Translations under genes and position numbers: made by a program
Shown: piece after piece, positions 1-4,710 of the stretch
Layout: every line of letters starts with the position of its first letter
How positions within the stretch are numbered: the stretch's first letter is position 1
Notes under the pieces: generated by a model
The model's input: the letters and a program-made list of their open reading frames with translations, nothing else
The model's database searches: none
Told to the model about the DNA's origin: nothing
NCBI GenBank assembly: GCA_003501375.1
Contig: DNPO01000018.1
Coordinates: forward strand, 1-5,365
DNA from: Candidatus Sumerlaeota bacterium
Lineage (GTDB): Bacteria > Sumerlaeota > Sumerlaeia > UBA8349
Length of the DNA stretch: 5,365 bases
Direction: 5' to 3'

Positions 1-95
1 CTACGCGGTTGAAAAACAACAACAATATTTGTGTCTGTCAATAGAGAACCACTCTTCGGATTTTTCATGGGCGTTGACATTTTCACAAGAAATCC

Positions 96-124
96 TTGCG
101 GGAAATCTTTTTTTTTGCTATGAA
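96..124 (+). promoter_or_regulatory. candidate sigma70-type promoter of argF
   Basis: The -35 candidate TTGCGG (96-101) is separated by 17 bases from the -10 candidate TATGAA (119-124). The -10 carries an extended TGC just upstream (116-118), and a run of nine T (108-116) fills the downstream half of the spacer. This predicts a transcript start near 131 and an untranslated leader of about 136 bases. The gpsA promoter candidate has the same TGC-TAT core, which supports both. A TTGACA at 74-79 is a better -35 by sequence, but no -10 lies at a suitable distance from it. This is prediction from sequence only. Confidence 0.5.
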
Positions 125-133
125 AGGAGTTCT

Positions 134-184
134 TTCCCGGAAATGGAACGGTCGTTCTGTGGGACGTCTCGTCCGGGAATTTTT
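134..184 (+). promoter_or_regulatory. argF leader inverted repeat, attenuator-like
   Basis: TTCCCGGA (134-141) is the exact reverse complement of TCCGGGAA (172-179), and five T follow (180-184). A second stem, GGACG (162-166) with CGTCC (170-174) around the loop TCT, shares bases 172-174 with the outer stem, so the two folds exclude each other. A small GAAC/GTTC stem (146-149/154-157) could sit inside the outer one. The layout resembles a terminator with a competing structure at the 5' end of the argF transcript. The eight-base outer stem is modest and the T run is short, so function is uncertain. Confidence 0.3.
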
Positions 185-253
185 CGTTTCCTTCAAGGAT
201 TTCGAGCATCCTGCCGGGAAACGGTTAGCAAAATGCAATGCCCGAAACGCTGC

Positions 254-259
254 AAGGAG
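254..259 (+). promoter_or_regulatory. argF ribosome binding site
   Basis: AAGGAG lies seven bases before the ATG at 267. This strong match decides the argF start. The reading frame stays open upstream through an ATG at 120, but that would add about 49 residues that family members lack, and the ATG lies upstream of the predicted transcript start. Confidence 0.85.
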
Positions 260-266
260 TTTGACC

Positions 267-1196
267 ATGACAAAGCGCGATTACCGGAAAGTCTCCGATT
301 TTTCTACGGAGGAAATCCACCATTTATTCCAACTTGCCCTCACTATTAAGAGGGAGGTGAAGGAGCGCCGTTTTGTTCCGCGCCTTGCGGATAAAAATTT
401 GGCTATGATTTTTGAAAAGCCGTCTCTGCGTACCCGCTGCACATTTGAATTGGCCATGCGTCAGGCGGGTGGTAATGGACTGTACTTGGGTCCCAGCGAA
501 GTTGGACTGGGCAAACGCGAGTCGGTTTATGACATTGCAAAAAATCTGGAACGTTGGTTCGACCTTGTGATGATCCGTACCTTCGCCCAGAAAAATGTCG
601 ACGATCTTGCGGTTCACGCTTCCATTCCGGTGATCAACGCTCTCTCCGATGCCGAGCATCCCTGCCAGGCAATGGCGGACTTTTTGACCGTGTTGGAAAA
701 GCGTGGTTCTTTCGATGGGTTCAAACTAGCTTATGTCGGCGATGGGAATAATATTTGTCATTCCCTGATAACGCTTACCGCGCAACTGGGTTGCGAAATC
801 CGCGTCGCCACTCCCGACGGCTATCAACCGAAAGAGGCGACCTTGGTGGAAGCGCGTACGATTGCGGCAAAAACCGGCGCAACAATTTTGATTACGACCA
901 ATCCGGTTGAAGCGGTCGAGGGAGTCGATGCCGTTTACACGGATGTCTGGGCAAGTATGGGACAAGAAGCCGAAGCCGCCGAACGGCGCAAGTATTTCCT
1001 GCCCTTCCAGGTCAATGCGGAGTTAATGCGTGCGGCAAATCCGGGCGCATTTGTCATGCACGACCTGCCCGCTCACCGTGGTGAGGAAATTACGGACGAG
1101 ATTATTGATTCGCCGCAGTCCATTGTTTTTGACCAAGCGGAAAACCGACTGCACGCGCAAAAAGCAATCTTGGTGTATCTCGATGAACTGCGGTAA
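267..1196 (+). CDS. argF: ornithine carbamoyltransferase
   Basis: This cytoplasmic enzyme transfers the carbamoyl group of carbamoyl phosphate to L-ornithine, giving L-citrulline for arginine synthesis. The product is 309 residues, normal for the family. The N-terminal half holds the carbamoyl-phosphate site: SLRTR (53-57, the STRTR box), R104-T105 and HPCQ (131-134). The C-terminal half holds DGNN (159-162), the ornithine loop D226-x3-SMG (230-232) and the C-terminal AENRLHAQKA (291-300). The usual HCLP motif reads HDLP (265-268), so the conserved cysteine near the ornithine site is Asp266. All other signature elements are intact, so the family call is firm; the SMG loop favours ornithine over aspartate or succinyl-ornithine. 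The start at 267 is set by AAGGAG at seven bases. No other arg gene is nearby, so it appears to be transcribed alone behind a structured leader. Confidence 0.95.
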   Translation: MTKRDYRKVSDFSTEEIHHLFQLALTIKREVKERRFVPRLADKNLAMIFEKPSLRTRCTFELAMRQAGGNGLYLGPSEVGLGKRESVYDIAKNLERWFDLVMIRTFAQKNVDDLAVHASIPVINALSDAEHPCQAMADFLTVLEKRGSFDGFKLAYVGDGNNICHSLITLTAQLGCEIRVATPDGYQPKEATLVEARTIAAKTGATILITTNPVEAVEGVDAVYTDVWASMGQEAEAAERRKYFLPFQVNAELMRAANPGAFVMHDLPAHRGEEITDEIIDSPQSIVFDQAENRLHAQKAILVYLDELR

Positions 1197-1212
1197 GGTT
1201 TTAGGTAACTTC

Positions 1213-2823
1213 TTATACTCTTGGGCGCTGAATCGGCAACAAAACGGTAAACGCGGCACCCTTGCCCTCTTCGGATTTCAGTAGCAATCGTCCGCCATGC
1301 TCCTCGGCGGATTTACGTGCGATCGCCAAGCCTAGCCCGGTACCTTTGCTCCCTTTGGTGCTGAAGAACGGCTCGAAAATTTTCTTTTGCACATCATCTG
1401 GAATGCCCGGCCCGTTATCCACCACGCAAGCGTATAACATGCCGCTTTCCGCATCGCGTCCGGTACGCAACACAATGCTTGCTCCCGACTTGCCTTCACA
1501 GGCATCCACCGCATTGCTCACCAAATTCAGCAAGGTATCGTGCAGCGCCAACTGATCAAATTCAGAGTCGGGCAATGCTGGGTCGGATTCCAGTAGAAGG
1601 TTTACCCCGATTGCCTCTGCGCGCAATTTTTGATTTTCAAACACGTCCTGCATCAAACTATTGAGATTCCCTTGTTCCCATGCCGGTTGGCGTTTTTTGG
1701 AATAGGACAACATTCCCTGTACCAAGTCGCTGATCTTTCCTGTGGAGCGCTGCAATACCGGCCAGGCTTCTTTGATAACTCCAATATCATCACTGCTGAC
1801 ACCCAGATCGATCAGGTAACTAGTGCCTTTGATACCGGTCAAAATATTTTTGATGTAATGCGAAATCCCCGCGACGGCGACGCCGATGGCTGCGAGTCGT
1901 TCGGATTCAACTTTTTCTTTGACCAACCGCGCATTTTCAATAGCGATGGCAGCATTCACGGCCAGCACATTGAGTAGTGCCAAATCTTCTTTTTGATAAT
2001 TGAGTTGTCGCGTGCGTGCATCCAGATAAATAACGCCCAGAACTTGATTGGCACAAACCAGCGGCGCGCAAATAGTCGATTGGATCGATTGTACCATGAT
2101 GCTCTGCGATGCGTTGAAACGGCTATCCGATGCGATGTCGGAGATGAGCAGCGCCATCCGATGATGGGTGGCATGCCGCACCACGGTCTGGCTGATAATT
2201 AATGTTTCGCCAATCGGACGTTGAACGCGTGGGGTGAGCGTCAAGTCGCCATTTTCGTACAGTAGGATAGCGCCTCGGTCAGGCTTGAAGGTCTCGAACA
2301 ACATGTCCATCAGCGTGTTCAGGAGTTTGTCGGTGTCAAAAACGGATTGGATCGCATTGGCTGCCCGGGCTAGCAATGCCAAGTGGTGACTTGAAAGTTT
2401 AGCCTGTGAAACCGCGGAGGGATCGGACGAAAGCCGAAAAGCAATGGTCTTGTTGCCGTCAATCAGATCATCGCTTCCCGGAGGAATAAAAAACGCATTG
2501 GGCGAAGAATTCTCGGGTGATGCGTCTTCGGGTGCATCGCAAACAAAGCGCACTTCCGTATTTCCCAGGCGCAGGTGGTCGTTAACGTGGAGTTCAGTTT
2601 CCTCCTGCAGGGCAATGCCATTGATAAAAAGGCCATGCGTGCTGCCCAAATCACGAATAAAAAACGTATCTCCGCGTTGGGTCAGTGTGGCGTGGCGTCG
2701 GGAAACTGAGGAATCTGAGAGAACGATATCATTTTCCGGACTGCGTCCTAGTGAAACAGAGGCAGAATTAATGGGGAACTTAGTTCCCTTTTCCAGGCCG
2801 GAGAGCGCTACGATATGGTACAT
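1213..2823 (-). CDS. FHA-GAF sensor histidine kinase
   Basis: The product is a 536-residue protein with no signal peptide or membrane segment, so a cytoplasmic sensor kinase is inferred. An FHA domain (about 1-95) has the conserved GR (26-27), SRRH (41-44) and NG (68-69), so it should bind phosphothreonine peptides. A linker is followed by a GAF domain (about 155-300), which usually binds a small ligand or senses redox or light; its ligand is not evident. A helix leads into the dimerisation domain (about 310-378) with phospho-acceptor His322 in SHYIKNIL. The ATPase domain (about 423-531) has an N box (N433, N437), DNGPGIP (469-475), FEPFFSTK (483-490) and GTGLGLA (494-500), all intact. The residue after His322 is Tyr instead of Glu/Asp, and the usual Pro is absent. 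The start is supported by AAAAGG seven bases upstream. It is probably cotranscribed with the receiver gene 123 bases upstream, its likely phosphotransfer partner. It ends 16 bases from the convergent argF. Confidence 0.92.
   Translation of the reverse strand: MYHIVALSGLEKGTKFPINSASVSLGRSPENDIVLSDSSVSRRHATLTQRGDTFFIRDLGSTHGLFINGIALQEETELHVNDHLRLGNTEVRFVCDAPEDASPENSSPNAFFIPPGSDDLIDGNKTIAFRLSSDPSAVSQAKLSSHHLALLARAANAIQSVFDTDKLLNTLMDMLFETFKPDRGAILLYENGDLTLTPRVQRPIGETLIISQTVVRHATHHRMALLISDIASDSRFNASQSIMVQSIQSTICAPLVCANQVLGVIYLDARTRQLNYQKEDLALLNVLAVNAAIAIENARLVKEKVESERLAAIGVAVAGISHYIKNILTGIKGTSYLIDLGVSSDDIGVIKEAWPVLQRSTGKISDLVQGMLSYSKKRQPAWEQGNLNSLMQDVFENQKLRAEAIGVNLLLESDPALPDSEFDQLALHDTLLNLVSNAVDACEGKSGASIVLRTGRDAESGMLYACVVDNGPGIPDDVQKKIFEPFFSTKGSKGTGLGLAIARKSAEEHGGRLLLKSEEGKGAAFTVLLPIQRPRV
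2774..2788. repeat. palindrome within the kinase 5' coding region
   Basis: GGGAACTTAGTTCCC is a perfect inverted repeat with seven-base arms around one base. It lies in codons 12-17 of the histidine kinase gene. Its AGTTCCC half also occurs in the palindrome at 2857-2873. It could be an operator half-site pair or a small mRNA hairpin, or it may simply follow from the codons used (Gly-Thr-Lys-Phe-Pro). Confidence 0.4.
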
Positions 2824-2830
2824 GGAAATG

Positions 2831-2836
2831 CCTTTT
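2831..2836 (-). promoter_or_regulatory. kinase ribosome binding site
   Basis: Read on the minus strand, AAAAGG lies seven bases before the ATG at 2823. This supports that methionine as the start, and the FHA domain begins directly after it. Confidence 0.65.
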
Positions 2837-2856
2837 AGCCCGCAATTAAAAACATC

Positions 2857-2873
2857 AGTTCCCTGTGGGAATT
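2857..2873. repeat. inverted repeat upstream of the kinase gene
   Basis: TTCCC-TGT-GGGAA (2859-2871) is a perfect five-base inverted repeat. The outermost A/T pair (2857/2873) matches across a G/T mismatch. It lies 34 bases before the kinase start, in the 123-base gap between the regulator and kinase genes. No T run follows on the minus strand, so it does not look like an intrinsic terminator. It shares AGTTCCC with the palindrome at 2774-2788. Confidence 0.35.
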
Positions 2874-2946
2874 ACGCTGAAAAATCCAATCCCAACATGG
2901 AAAATATAGTGCAAAATGGCTGCAACAAATCGGCACTCTGAATTCC

Positions 2947-3357
2947 TTAGACACCGTTTCCCATCACGTCTTGCAAGGTTTTTTGGAATTCGCTTAACCG
3001 GAATGGTTTCTGCAAAAACGCGTTGGGCGCAAAACCCTCTTTGGAGGCTTCTTCCTGAACTCCCCGGATATCCGCTTCCGACAGTCCGCTCGAAAAAATG
3101 ACTATAATATCTCCGCGCAAGGCTCGAATACGTCTCAAAACTTCGGTTCCATCCATTCCCGGCATGGTGTAGTCAATGATGGCAAGATCAATTTCACTTT
3201 GGTGCGCCCCAAACAGTTCCAATGCCTCCGCGCCATTTTCAGCGCACAGGGGTTCAAAATTCATCCGTCGGATCATGCGTCCCAATACATCGCGTATTGC
3301 TGGCTCATCATCTACAATTAAAATTTTCCGTTTTATCGGCTCGGTAATGACGTCCAT
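2947..3357 (-). CDS. receiver-only response regulator (CheY-like)
   Basis: The 136-residue product is a single receiver domain with no DNA-binding or enzymatic output domain. The acidic pair is D16-D17 (in ILIVDDE), the phospho-acceptor is D62 (IIDYTMPGMDG), the switch Ser is S89 (FSSG) and the conserved Lys is K117 (QKPF). All residues needed for phosphorylation are present. It would act as a diffusible phosphorylated output or relay protein, most likely fed by the histidine kinase encoded next downstream on the same strand. The start is the ATG at 3357, with an AGAAG site six bases upstream. An in-frame TTG at 3387 would add ten residues encoded partly by a G run (poly-glycine), and it lies almost at the predicted transcript start, so it is not preferred. 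The downstream target is unknown. Confidence 0.9.
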   Translation of the reverse strand: MDVITEPIKRKILIVDDEPAIRDVLGRMIRRMNFEPLCAENGAEALELFGAHQSEIDLAIIDYTMPGMDGTEVLRRIRALRGDIIVIFSSGLSEADIRGVQEEASKEGFAPNAFLQKPFRLSEFQKTLQDVMGNGV

Positions 3358-3369
3358 ATAACACTTCTT

Positions 3370-3381
3370 CCCCCCCCCCCC
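3370..3381. repeat. 12-base C/G homopolymer in regulator leader
   Basis: Twelve consecutive C on the plus strand, so twelve G on the sense strand of the response regulator. The run lies 13-24 bases before its ATG (3357), directly abutting the purine-rich ribosome binding site, and about 7-18 bases into the predicted transcript. Runs of this length slip during replication in other bacteria and change gene expression. Here the effect, if any, would be on the untranslated leader, or on reading frame if the TTG at 3387 is used. Length errors in sequencing are also common at such runs. Confidence 0.9.
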
Positions 3382-3394
3382 TGACAATTGAGCG

Positions 3395-3424
3395 ATGTTA
3401 ACAAAGAAAAGAAGCAGACGTCAA
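3395..3424 (-). promoter_or_regulatory. candidate promoter of the regulator-kinase operon
   Basis: On the minus strand, TTGACG (3424-3419) is followed after 18 bases by TAACAT (3400-3395). This matches sigma70 boxes at five and four of six positions. The predicted transcript start is near 3388, giving a leader of about 30 bases that contains the G run. It is divergent from the gpsA promoter, about 140 bases away. Confidence 0.45.
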
Positions 3425-3564
3425 GGTCATTAAAACCTTCAAACCCTTTTCGGTGCCAGGAGAGTTTCACACTTACAAAATGGACGCCCGGGAGTGCGGT
3501 GACTATTTCGCGGCTGTAAAACTTTCCTACTCTCGCTTCCTTGCTATATAAAGAACTTGCCCGC

Positions 3565-3594
3565 TTGCTTTTCTCAAAAAAAATATGCTATCGT
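3565..3594 (+). promoter_or_regulatory. candidate sigma70-type promoter of gpsA
   Basis: TTGCTT (3565-3570) is separated by 18 bases from TATCGT (3589-3594). An extended TGC lies just before the -10 (3586-3588), and eight A sit in the spacer (3576-3583). The arrangement parallels the argF promoter candidate. The predicted start near 3601 leaves a leader of about 78 bases before the preferred gpsA ATG. Confidence 0.45.
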
Positions 3595-3678
3595 AAACCG
3601 CTCTCGAACGAGGGAAGCAATTGTTGGTTTTGTATGCGCTGGAGCATCTTTCTTGAAATGCTGACTTATCGAATACCT

Positions 3679-4701
3679 ATGGAAAATACGCCTAAAAAAA
3701 TTACGGTTCTTGGTGCTGGCGCTTGGGGCGCCGTGCTGGCCGGATTGCTCGCCCGCAAAGGGCACAACGTCCTTGCGTGGGACTTCATCCCCGTCGTCGT
3801 GGAAGCACTCGACAAAAATCGCTCGCACCCCAAACTCCCCAATTTTGTTTTACCCGACAGCGTGCGTCTGACCTCGAACCTGCGCGAAGCGTTCGACTTT
3901 GGTGCGGAAGCCGTTGTGGTGGTCGTGCCCAGTCATGGCTTGCGCGGTCTCGCCAAAGAATGGCAAACGATGGAAGTCGGTAAACTTGGCGCTCCGTGGA
4001 TCATCTGCACCAAGGGAATCGAAGAAGAGAGCCTGTTGCCCATGACGGGTGTGGTAGAAGATGTGTGGGGATCGGGTTCCGCGCAACGTATTGCCGCGCT
4101 GTCCGGCCCGACCTTCGCTGCCGAGGTCGCGCGCGAACTGCCCACCACCGTGTGCGTTGCGTCCAGCAACCCCGAACTGAGCGCTTATTTTCAGAACCTG
4201 TTTATCACCTCGGCGTTCCGCGTATACACGCAGGACGATGTGATCGGCGTTGAAATCGGCGCGGCACTTAAAAATGTCATCGCTATTGCCGCGGGCGTGT
4301 GCGACGGCCTTCAACTGGGCGACAATGCCCGTGCGGCGCTCATCACGCGCGGTCTGGCGGAAATCACTCGCTTGGGTGTATCAATGGGTGCGCGCCCAGA
4401 AACATTCTCCGGTCTCACCGGCATGGGCGATCTCGTGCTCACCTGCTGCGGCAACCTAAGTCGTAACCACTCGTTTGGTATTTTGTTGTCACACGGCAGT
4501 ACGGCTACCGAGGCGCAAAAGAAAATCGGTATGGTGGTGGAGGGCGTGCGCACTGCATTGTCAGCATACCATCTGGCCAAATCAAGAGGCGTGCAGATGC
4601 CGATTGTAAATGAGATTTACGCAGTGTTGAACGATGGCAAGTCACCCAAGGATGCCGTACGCAATCTGATGGATCGCGCCGCACGACCGGAAAGAGACTG
4701 A
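3679..4701 (+). CDS. gpsA: NAD(P)-dependent glycerol-3-phosphate dehydrogenase
   Basis: This cytoplasmic enzyme reduces dihydroxyacetone phosphate to sn-glycerol 3-phosphate, the backbone precursor of phospholipids. The 340-residue product matches the usual length. The Rossmann fold opens at once with the dinucleotide loop GAGAWG (12-17). Family motifs follow: TKGIE (111-115), SGPTFAAEVA (142-151), the catalytic Lys198 in ALKNV, GLTGMGD (245-251) and SRN (261-263). Nothing essential is missing. The frame is open upstream to in-frame ATGs at 3658 and 3634, but the residues there do not resemble the family, and Met at 3679 places the nucleotide loop at its normal position. No clear Shine-Dalgarno site precedes 3679, so the start is less certain than the identity. 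The gene stands divergent from the regulator-kinase operon. The lipoprotein frame begins 9 bases after its stop, so the two may be cotranscribed. Confidence 0.95.
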   Translation: MENTPKKITVLGAGAWGAVLAGLLARKGHNVLAWDFIPVVVEALDKNRSHPKLPNFVLPDSVRLTSNLREAFDFGAEAVVVVVPSHGLRGLAKEWQTMEVGKLGAPWIICTKGIEEESLLPMTGVVEDVWGSGSAQRIAALSGPTFAAEVARELPTTVCVASSNPELSAYFQNLFITSAFRVYTQDDVIGVEIGAALKNVIAIAAGVCDGLQLGDNARAALITRGLAEITRLGVSMGARPETFSGLTGMGDLVLTCCGNLSRNHSFGILLSHGSTATEAQKKIGMVVEGVRTALSAYHLAKSRGVQMPIVNEIYAVLNDGKSPKDAVRNLMDRAARPERD

Positions 4702-4710
4702 AAACCGCAA

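Noticed and set aside
120..266. N-terminal extension of argF from ATG 120
   Set aside because: The AAGGAG site before ATG 267 and the normal 309-residue family length favour the shorter product. The extension overlaps the promoter -10.
29..349. Possible 106-codon gene upstream of and overlapping argF
   Set aside because: It overlaps the argF start by more than 80 bases in another frame, has no ribosome binding site or family resemblance, and lies mostly across the predicted promoter. Only its Arg-rich middle part is kept, as a weak leader-peptide idea.
1197..1212. Bidirectional terminator between argF and the kinase gene
   Set aside because: Only 16 bases separate the two stops and no stem with a T run is visible there or at either gene end.
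2077..2093. Short tandem-like repeat CGATTGGATCGATTG
   Set aside because: It encodes the local peptide repeat QSIQS in the kinase GAF domain and is adequately explained by coding.
2444..2941. 165-codon plus-strand frame antisense to the kinase 5' end
   Set aside because: It lies opposite the well-supported FHA and linker coding region, lacks a ribosome binding site, and its translation shows no family features.
3850..4314. 154-codon minus-strand frame opposite gpsA
   Set aside because: It is the antisense shadow of a GC-rich coding region; the gpsA motifs are continuous on the other strand.
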